From NCBI GenBank assembly GCA_964549335.1, contig CAZJUQ010000035.1, positions 1 through 64,000 on the forward strand: DNA of 64,000 nucleotides, in the 5' to 3' direction. This stretch comes from Sulfidibacterium sp964549335 (GTDB lineage Bacteria; Bacteroidota; Bacteroidia; Bacteroidales; F082). Under the pieces are notes generated by a model. It was not told where the DNA came from. It saw only the letters and a program-made list of their open reading frames with translations, and searched no databases. This document shows, one piece after another, positions 18,224 through 27,096 of the stretch (position 1 is its first letter; each line of letters begins with the position of its first letter). A program made the translations under genes and the position numbers.

Positions 18224-19267
18224 TTACTCTTCATTATTTTTAAGCAAGTCGGTTTTTCTTTCCAGACTGTTAATTCGTTTGACGTGACGGTCAAAATTGC
18301 GGAAGTGAATATAGGAACGTTGAAAATCACGCACATTGAAAGCCGGAGAGCCCTCTACCACCATCCCTTTTTCCTTTATGCTTTTCCCGACACCCGATTG
18401 TGCGGCAACCTTTACTTCGTCGGCTATTGTAAGATGTCCTATAAATCCTACCTGACCGCCAATCATACAGTTTTTACCTATTTTTGTCGAACCCGAAATT
18501 CCCGATTGTGCAGCGACAACAGTGTTTTCACCAATCTCCACATTATGTGCCACTTGAATAAGATTGTCTAATTTTACCCCTTTGCGTATTATGGTAGAAC
18601 CGAGGGTCGCCCTGTCTATGGTACTGTTTGCGCCTATCTCCACAAAATCTTCGATAACAACGTTTCCTATTTGCGGAACCTTTTTGTAATTGTTATCCTG
18701 CTGGGGAGCAAAACCAAACCCGTCGCTTCCTATTACAACACCGGCATGCAAAATGCATTCATCGCCTATTACCGTATCATCGTATATTTTACAACCCGCA
18801 TTTATAATTGTCCCGTTACCTATTTTACAATTGTAACCTATTGTGGTATTGGGAAAAATCTGACAATTGTCACCTATAATGCTGTTTTCTCCAATGGAAA
18901 CAAATTCGCCGATGTAAACATTTTTACCAATCTTTGCCGTTGGTGCCACGTAGGAGTTTTTCGATATTTCCGCCGGACGTTTTTTGGTTTGCTGATACAT
19001 CTCCAACAATGAGGCAAATGAGGCATAAGGGTCGTCAACATGTATCAAAGTCGTTTTTACCGGACGTTCGGGTTCAAAATCTTTCGAAACGATTACTATA
19101 TCCGATTTGGTATCGTAAATATACGGAGTATATTTGGGATTTGCCAAAAAGCTCAAAGTTCCAGGTTTCCCTTCTTCTATTTTCGACAAATTGCTAACTT
19201 CAACATTTTCATCGCCTTCAACGGTACCGTTAAGTGCCAGGGCTATCTGTTTTGCTGTAAATTTCAT
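18224..19267 (-). CDS. lpxD: UDP-3-O-acylglucosamine N-acyltransferase
   Basis: LpxD adds the N-linked 3-hydroxyacyl chain in the third step of lipid A synthesis. This 347-residue protein has the uridine-binding N-terminal domain (MKFTAKQIALALNG ... LSFLANPKY) and a long left-handed beta-helix of hexapeptide repeats (about 100-320), with GSDGFGFAP and the catalytic-His region VAHNVEIG, and a short C-terminal helix. An upstream ATG at 19288 lies inside a promoter box (19286-19293), so ATG 19267 is the better start. It stands apart from the other lipid A genes at 60-64 kb, where a second LpxD-like gene occurs. Confidence 0.95.
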   Translation of the reverse strand: MKFTAKQIALALNGTVEGDENVEVSNLSKIEEGKPGTLSFLANPKYTPYIYDTKSDIVIVSKDFEPERPVKTTLIHVDDPYASFASLLEMYQQTKKRPAEISKNSYVAPTAKIGKNVYIGEFVSIGENSIIGDNCQIFPNTTIGYNCKIGNGTIINAGCKIYDDTVIGDECILHAGVVIGSDGFGFAPQQDNNYKKVPQIGNVVIEDFVEIGANSTIDRATLGSTIIRKGVKLDNLIQVAHNVEIGENTVVAAQSGISGSTKIGKNCMIGGQVGFIGHLTIADEVKVAAQSGVGKSIKEKGMVVEGSPAFNVRDFQRSYIHFRNFDRHVKRINSLERKTDLLKNNEE

Positions 19268-19285
19268 ATGTTTTATATTTTGTTT

Positions 19286-19293
19286 CAAAAATA
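19286..19293 (-). promoter_or_regulatory. Promoter -7 box for lpxD
   Basis: The minus-strand TATTTTTG lies 18 bases before the start at 19267, which supports that start over the in-frame ATG at 19288. Confidence 0.58.
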
Positions 19294-19357
19294 CAAATTT
19301 CCGCTTAACCTATTTCCTTATATTTACAGCGTTTTTTAATGAAAAAGAGATTACAAA

Positions 19358-20731
19358 ATGGACAAAGTAAAAAATTACATTAACGCAAATAAAGAGCGCT
19401 TTCTGGAGGAGTTGTTCCAATTAATACGTATTCCGTCAATAAGTTCTTTATCGGAACACAAAGAGGATATGATAAAAGCGGCTGAATATTACAAAACAAA
19501 ACTTTTGGAAGCCGGAGCCGACAAAGCAAGGGTAATGCCCACCGCAGGCAACCCCGTTGTTTACGGCGAAAAAATCATCGACCCCAACCTTCCCACCGTT
19601 TTGGTTTACGCCCACTACGACGTAATGCCCGTTGACCCGGTGGATTTGTGGGATTCGCCACCGTTTGAACCCGAAATAAGAGACGGCAAAATATATGCCC
19701 GTGGCGCCGACGACGACAAAGGACAAGGTTTTATGCACGCAAAAGCCTTTGAAACACTTGTAAAAACAGACAGTTTGCCCGTAAATGTGAAATTCATGCT
19801 CGAAGGGGAAGAAGAGATAGGCTCGGTAAGCCTCGGCGCTTTTTGCCGTGAAAACAAAGAGATGTTGAAAGCAGATATCATTATTGTCTCCGACACGGGA
19901 ATGATTGCCCCTGATATACCTTCAATAACAACAGGTTTGCGGGGATTGGCATATTGGCAGGTGGAAGTAACCGGACCCAACCGCGATTTGCATTCGGGAC
20001 TGTTCGGCGGTGCCGTAGCCAACCCGATAAACGTGCTCTCGAAAATGATTGCCTCCATGACCGACGAAGACAACAAAATTACAATCCCCGGATTTTACGA
20101 CGATGTACTGGAAGTGCCCGAACAAGAACGTAAATTACTGAACGAAGCCCCTTTTGACGAAGAAGAATACAAAAGAGCCATCGGCGTGGAAGAACTTTCG
20201 GGAGAAAAAGGTTTCACAACCATCGAACGCACAGGCATCCGCCCGTCGTTTGACGTATGCGGTATTTGGGGAGGTTATACCGGCGAAGGTGCAAAAACGG
20301 TTTTGCCTTCCAAAGCGTATGCTAAAATATCGGCACGTCTTGTGCCGAACCAAGACCATGAAAAAATAGCCAAACTTTTTGAAGAACATTTTGTAAAAAT
20401 CGCTCCCAAATCGGTTAAAGTAAAAGTGGAATCGCTTCACGGCGGACAGGGATATGTTTGCCCCATCGACCTGCCTGCATACCGCGCCGCAGAAAAAGCA
20501 TATATGGACATATACGGGAAACGTCCCGTTCCTACACGCAGCGGAGGAAGCATACCCATCATTTCCACATTCGAAAGCATATTGGGAATAAAATCGATTT
20601 TAATGGGCTTCGGCCTCGAATCGGATGCTATTCATTCCCCAAACGAAAATTATCCGTTGGAAAATTTCTACAAAGGAATAGAAACCATCATACGGTTTTA
20701 TATGCACTTTGCAGATGAGATGAAAAAGTAA
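19358..20731 (+). CDS. M20 family dipeptidase
   Basis: A 457-residue zinc metallopeptidase of family M20 (CNDP/PepV-like dipeptidase clade). Metal and catalytic residues are visible: YAHYDVMPVDP (His ligand and Asp), RGADDDKGQ (bridging Asp), EGEEEIGS (catalytic Glu and metal-ligand Glu) and a C-terminal His in SDAIHSPNE. The dimerisation (lid) domain occupies about 195-355. It most likely hydrolyses dipeptides in the cytoplasm, as no signal peptide is present. It is divergent from lpxD. Confidence 0.9.
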   Translation: MDKVKNYINANKERFLEELFQLIRIPSISSLSEHKEDMIKAAEYYKTKLLEAGADKARVMPTAGNPVVYGEKIIDPNLPTVLVYAHYDVMPVDPVDLWDSPPFEPEIRDGKIYARGADDDKGQGFMHAKAFETLVKTDSLPVNVKFMLEGEEEIGSVSLGAFCRENKEMLKADIIIVSDTGMIAPDIPSITTGLRGLAYWQVEVTGPNRDLHSGLFGGAVANPINVLSKMIASMTDEDNKITIPGFYDDVLEVPEQERKLLNEAPFDEEEYKRAIGVEELSGEKGFTTIERTGIRPSFDVCGIWGGYTGEGAKTVLPSKAYAKISARLVPNQDHEKIAKLFEEHFVKIAPKSVKVKVESLHGGQGYVCPIDLPAYRAAEKAYMDIYGKRPVPTRSGGSIPIISTFESILGIKSILMGFGLESDAIHSPNENYPLENFYKGIETIIRFYMHFADEMKK

Positions 20732-20843
20732 CCTATCGGGAAACGGGAAGAGAGGGAAAAAACTTTTGTTTTCAAAAAAAAACCAAGGGTCTTATTACCT
20801 ATATTTATTGTCTTATAAATAACCATTAACATATCAAATTTTA

Positions 20844-22928
20844 ATGAAAACGAAAACCTCCTCCCTCCCACCAGGCAACAGAAAACAAGTTTTATTATTT
20901 ACAATGCTTTTTCTGTTTTTGAGCAAAAGCGTATTCCCGCAGCTCTCGGGTACATACACTCTGGGTAACGATACTTCCGATTTCCCGACTTTTCAGGATG
21001 CCGTCTCCGCCATGGAAATACAAGGACTGGCCGGTGACGTTACCTTTGAAGTAAGTCCCGGAATATATCACTCGGTTAATATTGACGAAATACAAAACGA
21101 CAGCAGTTATTCCGTAAAATTCGTTTACAACGGCACAACTGACGATTCGGCAGTGATAACGGGACAGCTGTATATTCGAAATTCAAACTACATAACTTTT
21201 AAAGGCTTTAACATTTATCCCGACGAGCAACAAGATTATGCAGCCATATATATTATTACATCAAAATATTGCGTAATCGACAGTTGTAAAATCATAAACT
21301 TGCACAATAACCAATTCGATTATTTCGAAGGATTGATTCATCTAAAATATGAATGGGACGGTCCGTATATTGTCGATTCCATTAAAAACTCTGTTATAAA
21401 ATCGACACATAAAGCTTTTGCAATCGATGGTAAAAAGGGGGTTTTTATTGTAATGAACTCTGAAATTACCGGAAGCACATGCAATGTCTCCGCATACGTT
21501 CATAAAAGGTATTACAACAACCGTTTTTACTGTACCGAGGATAAATTTTCCACCACTTCACAAGGATTTTACAACAACACTTTTTACGGAGACTCCGTTT
21601 CGTCAATAAATATTAAGGCCGCCCTCGAAAATAATGTTTTCAAAGGGTTATCGCTTAACATCTCTTCGGGGACAGTAACAAACAATGTATTTTACAAAAG
21701 CGTATCGATGGCATATTGCGGTAATGCCAAAGTTACCGGCAATATATTTCTAAGATCGTTCAGAACTATCTATAGTCACGGCATTAAAATAAGAAATAAT
21801 GTGTTTTACGAGAATGTTTCGTTTGATAACGACAACACTTGGTTCGGCAACAATTTGGTTTACGATACCGTACAATTTCTTCACGGCCCGGGACAGATGA
21901 TTGTCAACAACAATTTCACAAAAGAATCCTATTTAGAATCGTTTTATACCGGAGGAGTATTGATAAACAACAACATTGGAAACGCACACATACTACAGCC
22001 GAGTGTTTGGAGGGTCGAAAACAACAACTTTATCAACCTCGGGTACGGCAATGTGAATATTTACGGAGAAAACGCCCATTTTTACAATCCCGGGTACACC
22101 GCCGGTTTACGCTCCACTAACCTGCTGTTAACGGGCAAAGGTAAAAAACCCTATTCGCTTCTGAAATATGACATTGACGGTGTTTTAAGGAAAAATCCGT
22201 GCAGCATAGGTGCAAACGAAGTCTGCTATCATTGGATACCTTCCGTTATTGATATATCGTGCGGCGACTCGGTTGTTTTGGATATCTGTCGCGATTCGCT
22301 TCAAAACGAATATTGGTCACCGGCATACCTTTTCGGGGATACTTTATCGACAAACCCCGTAATTTATCCGCAAGACAGCGTTACCGTTTATCTTGTAAAC
22401 AAAAACACAGGGGATAAAGATTCTTTGCATATTAACGTGAACAAGGTGGCCGCACCGATATCCGATATCGATTTTACCGTTGACAATTTCAAAGTGGCAT
22501 TTTACAACAACACCCGGTGTGCCAATTCCTGTTTTTGGGATTTCGGCGACGGGGAAACCTCACAACAAAAAGAGCCGGTACATCAATATACGCAAACGGG
22601 GAACTACACCTGCTTGTTTACGGCAAGTAATTCAGCCGGTGTAACAAACGACACTCTCAATATTATCATAGCTTCCACAGATGAAACATGCAAAAACGAC
22701 AAAGGAATTAAGGTTTATCCCAATCCGGCAACGACAAAACTTTATGTGGAATCGGAAAACACCGTTACAGAAATGGTTATTACCGGTTTGTCGGGAAAAA
22801 CCGTAGCAATATTAACTCCCGAAAACAAACATACCAATATTATAAACATCGAAACCCTTCCGCAAGGAATATATTTTTTGAAAGTAAAATCGGGAGAAAA
22901 AGAGATAACGGTAAAGTTTGTAAAATGA
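20844..22928 (+). CDS. Secreted beta-helix/PKD protein with type IX sorting domain
   Basis: A 694-residue protein with an N-terminal signal peptide (hydrophobic run about 16-32). A parallel beta-helix region rich in NN-x-F repeats (about 60-440) follows, typical of polysaccharide-binding or -cleaving proteins. An Ig-like segment comes next (about 460-540), then a PKD domain (about 545-610, with WDFGDGETS) and a C-terminal type A sorting domain (KVYPNPATTKLYVES ... LPQGIYFLKVKSGEK, about 622-694). The last domain marks it as cargo of the type IX secretion system, to be exported across the outer membrane and attached or released. No catalytic motif was recognised. Confidence 0.85.
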   Translation: MKTKTSSLPPGNRKQVLLFTMLFLFLSKSVFPQLSGTYTLGNDTSDFPTFQDAVSAMEIQGLAGDVTFEVSPGIYHSVNIDEIQNDSSYSVKFVYNGTTDDSAVITGQLYIRNSNYITFKGFNIYPDEQQDYAAIYIITSKYCVIDSCKIINLHNNQFDYFEGLIHLKYEWDGPYIVDSIKNSVIKSTHKAFAIDGKKGVFIVMNSEITGSTCNVSAYVHKRYYNNRFYCTEDKFSTTSQGFYNNTFYGDSVSSINIKAALENNVFKGLSLNISSGTVTNNVFYKSVSMAYCGNAKVTGNIFLRSFRTIYSHGIKIRNNVFYENVSFDNDNTWFGNNLVYDTVQFLHGPGQMIVNNNFTKESYLESFYTGGVLINNNIGNAHILQPSVWRVENNNFINLGYGNVNIYGENAHFYNPGYTAGLRSTNLLLTGKGKKPYSLLKYDIDGVLRKNPCSIGANEVCYHWIPSVIDISCGDSVVLDICRDSLQNEYWSPAYLFGDTLSTNPVIYPQDSVTVYLVNKNTGDKDSLHINVNKVAAPISDIDFTVDNFKVAFYNNTRCANSCFWDFGDGETSQQKEPVHQYTQTGNYTCLFTASNSAGVTNDTLNIIIASTDETCKNDKGIKVYPNPATTKLYVESENTVTEMVITGLSGKTVAILTPENKHTNIINIETLPQGIYFLKVKSGEKEITVKFVK

Positions 22929-23338
22929 AAACCGGCCTGAATATACGCAATTTATGAAAAAATCGGGGAAGAAGGTAACCCTCCCGAATACTAACGTTCA
23001 CTCTTCTTGATGCTGCATAAAAAAACAACCCTCCGTCAAGCTTTCGAACATTAATTATTATTTCGTTTTTGTTCTGAAAATGAAATTAGCAACACAAACC
23101 GATGCTAACAATGTATATACATTTGACCGGACTTCACGCATCTTACATTTAATTCGGGAGGTCATCGGAAAAAGTCAAGTAAAACACCGGAAATACTTGA
23201 CCTGTTAAATATCATAATAAGAATTAGCCCCGGCCGGTTTGAATTTTTTAAAAATAAATGAGGTTATTCTTTTTTATATAAAAAGTTTATTTAATTTTGC
23301 ACGCCCAAAATAAAGGTAAAAAATAATAATTAAAGATT
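22929..23338. other. 410-bp intergenic region with two inverted repeats
   Basis: No gene is seen. It holds a perfect 14-base palindrome AATGTATATACATT (23110-23123), an inverted repeat GTCAAGTA/TACTTGAC with a 12-base spacer (23174-23181 and 23194-23201) and, at its right end, the rpsT promoter box. The palindromes look like operator half-sites or a weak hairpin without a T-run. Confidence 0.55.
23292..23299 (+). promoter_or_regulatory. Promoter -7 box for rpsT
   Basis: TAATTTTG followed by CACG lies 40 bases before ATG 23339 and matches TAnnTTTG. Confidence 0.66.
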
Positions 23339-23593
23339 ATGGCTAATCACAAATCGGCACTAAAAAGAATAAGGCAAAGTGAAGTAAGAAAACTTCGCAA
23401 TCGTTATTACAAAAAAACCATGCGTAATGCCGTTAGGAAGTTTAAGAAATTAACCGACAAAAAAGAAGCTGTTGAGCAGATGCCGAAGCTTTACGCAATG
23501 ATTGACAAATTGGCAAAACGCAGAATTATTCACAAAAACAAAGCGGGTAATTTAAAATCGAAAATTACTAAATACGCCAATAGCCTTAGTTAA
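23339..23593 (+). CDS. rpsT: 30S ribosomal protein S20
   Basis: An 84-residue, highly basic protein with the S20 pattern: MANHKSALKRIRQSEVRKLRNR at the N-terminus and IIHKNKAGNLKSKITKYANSL at the C-terminus. S20 binds the bottom of 16S rRNA helix 44 early in 30S assembly. It is monocistronic, with its own promoter box upstream and a strong bidirectional terminator about 40 bases after the stop. Confidence 0.97.
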   Translation: MANHKSALKRIRQSEVRKLRNRYYKKTMRNAVRKFKKLTDKKEAVEQMPKLYAMIDKLAKRRIIHKNKAGNLKSKITKYANSLS

Positions 23594-23634
23594 TAAGCCG
23601 GAGCGCTAACACGGTTTTTAAAATTTATAAATCG

Positions 23635-23682
23635 AAAAAGACTGTTTGTAAAGGTGATTACCGTTTCAAACGGTCTTTTTTT
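23635..23682. terminator. Bidirectional terminator between rpsT and the TylF-like gene
   Basis: GACTGTTTG (23640-23648) pairs with CAAACGGTC (23667-23675), one T-G pair. The stem is flanked by an A-run on the left and a T-run on the right, so both converging transcripts can end here. Confidence 0.85.
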
Positions 23683-24430
23683 ATTGTTTTACCTTGTCTT
23701 TACATTTTATTATCATAACACTGCTATCCTTGTCGGTTAGAGGCACTGCGGTTTCGGGTATTGCAGCAGCAAATTCATTAACGGCTTTCATAATTCCGCT
23801 CCATTTTGGATTGTAATCGTGTACGATTATTACCCCGCCGGGGACAAGACGAGGGTAAAAAAATTCCAATCCCGCTTTTGTAGGGTTATAGAGGTCGGCA
23901 TCCATTGATACCAAAGCAAACTCCACATCTTCCACCGCCTTTGCCGTTTCGGGAAAATATCCTTTATGAAAAACAAATTTCGAACCGTTCAATCTTTTTT
24001 TCACCTTTTCCAACGATGTATCGGCAAAATTATGTCGCGTATAACTTGCCGCTTCACCCTCTTCCACCTTCAAATCTTTTTCGCAAAATCCCTCGAAAGT
24101 ATCGAACAGATGAAGCTTTCTTTCGCCATCCAACAGATGCAATATTTCGGCAGTATCACCCTTGTAAACTCCAAGTTCGGCAAAATCGCCGCGTATATTT
24201 TCCCTTTTAAGTCTTTGGGTTTGAAACCATAAGTTAAAGAACCTCTCTTTGTCGCCGTATCTTGCAAGCGCCTTTTGCAACCTGCGGGACACCTTCCCCT
24301 TTTTAACGGCATCTTTCCAAAGTACGGGAGCGGTCTTGCGTTCGGTTATCATACCGTAAACATAATAGAGAGCATAAACCACCAAAAGGGTTATTAAAAA
24401 ATATTGGATAAAAAGGATTGTTTCGTTCAT
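23681..24430 (-). CDS. TylF/MycF-like methyltransferase, membrane-anchored
   Basis: A 249-residue AdoMet-dependent methyltransferase of the TylF/MycF (macrocin O-methyltransferase) family. Key blocks are GDFAELGVYKGDTAEIL near 83-99 (AdoMet site), LFDTFEGF near 112-119 and SMDADLYNPTKAGLEFFYPR near 178-197, whose acidic residues bind magnesium in characterised members, then GGVIIVHDYN. A hydrophobic helix at 5-25 adds an N-terminal anchor not found in the soluble antibiotic enzymes. The substrate is probably a sugar or glycan rather than a macrolide (inference). The gene starts 11 bases after folC, so the two are likely co-transcribed. Confidence 0.82.
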   Translation of the reverse strand: MNETILFIQYFLITLLVVYALYYVYGMITERKTAPVLWKDAVKKGKVSRRLQKALARYGDKERFFNLWFQTQRLKRENIRGDFAELGVYKGDTAEILHLLDGERKLHLFDTFEGFCEKDLKVEEGEAASYTRHNFADTSLEKVKKRLNGSKFVFHKGYFPETAKAVEDVEFALVSMDADLYNPTKAGLEFFYPRLVPGGVIIVHDYNPKWSGIMKAVNEFAAAIPETAVPLTDKDSSVMIIKCKDKVKQ

Positions 24431-24441
24431 ATTGGAATTTT

Positions 24442-25734
24442 TTAAATTACCTCGGAAACAACAAAAGTACTTCCTCCCACAAAAACCAAATCGCGAATAC
24501 CGGCATTATTTACCGCCGAGTTATAAGCATGGCGTACCGACGGATAGACATATCCGTTTAAACCCGCTTCGATTGCTTTCAGGCTAAGCGTTTCCGCATC
24601 CAAGGCGCGCGGAATGTCGGGACTGCAAAAATAGTATTGCGCACCTTTCGGCAAAAGCGATAAAATCTCTTCGTGATTTTTGTCGTTTACCATTCCCAAA
24701 ACAAAATGCAGTTTATCGTAATCCGTCTCTCTCAATTGTTGTGTAACAGCTTTTATTCCGTCAATATTGTGGGCGGTATCTGCAATTGTCAACGGATTTT
24801 TACTTAATATTTGCCAACGTCCTTCCAAGCCGGTATTATTTACCGTCTGTTCAATCCCTTCAACAATATCTTTTTTATCAAGCCTGAATAATTTCATGTC
24901 GTTAAGGGTAAAAATTATTTGCATGGCGGTAGCGATATTCTCTTTTTGATAGTTTCCCGCCAATGGAAAGTTAACGGCACCGGCATAAAGTAAATTTCCC
25001 ACCCATATATCGTAAAATATATCATTACTGTTGCTTCCCGTTACCCGTTTAAGTTCAATGTTGTCTTCAGCAAAAATCAAAGGTGCGTTATTAAGTTGTG
25101 CGGCATTTTCGAATACTGTTTCCGTTTCGGTTTGTCGCCTTCCCACTACCAAAGGAACGTTTTTCTTTATAATTCCCGCTTTTTCGGTTGCAATTTCCCT
25201 CAGGGTTTCCCCTAAAAATTTGGTATGGTCGTATCCTATGTTTGTAATGGCGGTAACCACCGGCTGGCAAAGGTTTGTGGAGTCGAGCCTCCCTCCCATT
25301 CCTGTCTCCAATACCGCAACATCGACACCCCGGGCGGCAAAATAGTCGAATGCCATTGCCACGGTCATTTCAAAAAACGAAGGCTTTAATTGCCGGAATA
25401 TTCCACCGTTTTTTTTCACAAAAGCCACAACATAATCTTCGGGAAGGGGAACACCGTTCAATTTTATGCGCTCCCTGAAATCTTTTAAATGCGGAGAAGT
25501 ATATAATCCTGTTTTATAACCCGCTTCTTGCAAAACGGAAGCCGTAATGTGCGAAACACTGCCCTTGCCGTTGGTACCTGCAATGTGTACCGCTTTAAAA
25601 CGGTGCTGCGGATTGCCCAAAGCATCGAGCAAATCTATGGTGGTTTGCAAATCGGATTTGTATGCGGCTCCGCCAATTCGCTGATACACCGGAAGACACG
25701 AATACAACCAATCCAATGTTTCCCTGTAATTCAT
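24442..25734 (-). CDS. folC: Bifunctional folylpolyglutamate/dihydrofolate synthase
   Basis: FolC joins glutamate to dihydropteroate and extends folate polyglutamate tails. The 430-residue protein starts most naturally at ATG 25734 (MNYRETLDWLYSCLP), which gives the usual N-terminus; an upstream start at 25818 would add 28 unrelated residues. The Mur-ligase-like P-loop is HIAGTNGKGSVSH near 49-61, followed by YTSPHLKDFRERI, ETGMGGRLDSTN and the C-terminal domain with TADTAHN. A minus-strand TACATTTG lies only 5 bases upstream of the start, so the messenger may be nearly leaderless. Confidence 0.94.
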   Translation of the reverse strand: MNYRETLDWLYSCLPVYQRIGGAAYKSDLQTTIDLLDALGNPQHRFKAVHIAGTNGKGSVSHITASVLQEAGYKTGLYTSPHLKDFRERIKLNGVPLPEDYVVAFVKKNGGIFRQLKPSFFEMTVAMAFDYFAARGVDVAVLETGMGGRLDSTNLCQPVVTAITNIGYDHTKFLGETLREIATEKAGIIKKNVPLVVGRRQTETETVFENAAQLNNAPLIFAEDNIELKRVTGSNSNDIFYDIWVGNLLYAGAVNFPLAGNYQKENIATAMQIIFTLNDMKLFRLDKKDIVEGIEQTVNNTGLEGRWQILSKNPLTIADTAHNIDGIKAVTQQLRETDYDKLHFVLGMVNDKNHEEILSLLPKGAQYYFCSPDIPRALDAETLSLKAIEAGLNGYVYPSVRHAYNSAVNNAGIRDLVFVGGSTFVVSEVI

Positions 25735-25862
25735 ACCGCAAATGTAAAACAGTTTTAGCCATTGTACCCCTTTATTAAAAATATTTTGTTTGGTTTGGTT
25801 ATAAATTTGCAAGGACATTGCAAAAACGCCATTTTTCGCCGTCGCAAAACAGCAAAATGTAA

Positions 25863-25870
25863 TATGTTTG
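25863..25870 (+). promoter_or_regulatory. Promoter -7 box ahead of the outer-membrane barrel gene
   Basis: TATGTTTG followed by CCC matches TAnnTTTG. It lies 154 bases before ATG 26024, an unusually long leader for this window, and the leader contains a terminator-like hairpin. Confidence 0.55.
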
Positions 25871-25946
25871 CCCGGTTTTCAAAACATACAACTATTATTG
25901 GCACACCGCTTCATGAAAAAAGAAGACTGCATGAGCAGTGAAGGGG

Positions 25947-25990
25947 CTGTTTCAAAAATTAAAATTCATTTGAAACGGAAATGTTTTTTT
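25947..25990 (+). terminator. Terminator-like hairpin in the leader of the barrel gene
   Basis: CTGTTTCAAA (25947-25956) pairs with TTTGAAACGG (25969-25978) over a 12-base loop, 10 pairs including one T-G, followed by AAATG and a run of seven T residues. It stands between a promoter box and the start codon at 26024, so it could attenuate transcription. Alternatively it ends a transcript from further left. Confidence 0.5.
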
Positions 25991-26023
25991 AAAGGCAGGT
26001 AATTAACATATTATTAAAAACAG

Positions 26024-27061
26024 ATGAAATACAGCGTTTTATTGTTAACAACACTTTTATCGGTAGCACAAATAAGTTTTTCGCAAAACAGTTCGCAAAA
26101 GGTTAAAAAGGGAAGCGACAGTTATTTTTTCGGGCAGATATTTACCGATTTTTATTACTGTTTCAATAAAGATTACAAACCTGTAACGGCATTCAGGTTC
26201 AATCAGGGTATTATGGGTTACAAACACACGTTTTCGAAAAAATTGAGTGCGATAATAATGTTTGATGTAACCCGGACAACTCACATAAACGGAATTTCAG
26301 ACAGTGCCGGTAACCGGCTGAACTACGACTATTTTGAAGGGAGCAAATACACGGCATACCTGAAAATGGCAGAAATAAAATGGACCATAAACGATTATCT
26401 GACATTACGCGTCGGACAGTTATTAAATACGCAGTACCTCACTCTGCAAGATAAATTCTGGGGTTACCGTTACGTGGAGGTTACAATGCAAGAGAAATTT
26501 CGCATGGGAATGCCTGCCGATTTCGGTGCACAAATCGATTTTAAATACAAAAAGAGGTTCTTAAATCAATTTTCGGTTGTAAACGGCGAAGGTCCGTTCC
26601 GCCACCAGGACAACGGCGGCAAATATTTATATTCCGACAACATACAATATACTCCCACCGAAAACATCGTACTGAAAATGTATGCCGACTATTCAGCAAA
26701 CAGTGATACATCCGTGTTGAAGACCGGCAAATACACATTAGCTTTTTTTGCAGGTTACAAAACCGAACCGTTCCGCATAGGCGCCGAATACGCAAAGGTC
26801 TTTAATTACAAATACGATACCGATTCCCGTTATACGGGAATATCTGTGTTCGGCTCGGTAAAAATCAACGGTAAAATAAACCTGTTAGGCAGGTACGACC
26901 ATGTTGTATTAAAAGATTCTTCGCAAAGCGTCAAAACCGGTTATTATATTGCCGGGGTTCAATATACGGCGGCTGATTACCTTAATGTGGCTCTCAACCT
27001 CAGATACTATTCCAAAAAGGAACTCCCCTTTGTTTTTGTGAGTTTCGGAATAAAATTTTAG
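26024..27061 (+). CDS. Outer-membrane beta-barrel protein (porin-like)
   Basis: A 345-residue protein with a signal peptide (MKYSVLLLTTLLSVAQISFS) and regularly alternating amphipathic strands ending in a C-terminal aromatic (SFGIKF), the mark of an outer-membrane barrel. The aromatic girdle and repeated YxG-type turns (RVGQLLNTQYLTLQDKFWGY) recall porins of the phosphate-selective O/P or alginate-porin type, but no specific family was identified. The solute is unknown. It has its own long leader with a promoter box and a hairpin. Confidence 0.72.
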   Translation: MKYSVLLLTTLLSVAQISFSQNSSQKVKKGSDSYFFGQIFTDFYYCFNKDYKPVTAFRFNQGIMGYKHTFSKKLSAIIMFDVTRTTHINGISDSAGNRLNYDYFEGSKYTAYLKMAEIKWTINDYLTLRVGQLLNTQYLTLQDKFWGYRYVEVTMQEKFRMGMPADFGAQIDFKYKKRFLNQFSVVNGEGPFRHQDNGGKYLYSDNIQYTPTENIVLKMYADYSANSDTSVLKTGKYTLAFFAGYKTEPFRIGAEYAKVFNYKYDTDSRYTGISVFGSVKINGKINLLGRYDHVVLKDSSQSVKTGYYIAGVQYTAADYLNVALNLRYYSKKELPFVFVSFGIKF

Positions 27062-27096
27062 CAAAACCCGCCAAAAAAATTTCTAACGGTTAAATA

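Noticed and set aside
25739..25746. Minus-strand TACATTTG as a sure folC promoter
   Set aside because: It is only 5 bases from the chosen start; it may be a true near-leaderless promoter or chance, so it is mentioned in the folC entry but not annotated separately.
2081..25956. GGCTGT-type words near 2085, 25945 and 30236 as possible insertion-sequence ends
   Set aside because: They are hairpin stems with T-runs beside gene ends and no transposase or target duplication is present.
25913..26002. 29-codon frame in the barrel-gene leader
   Set aside because: Not listed as a gene because its coding style and conservation cannot be judged; kept only as part of the leader finding.
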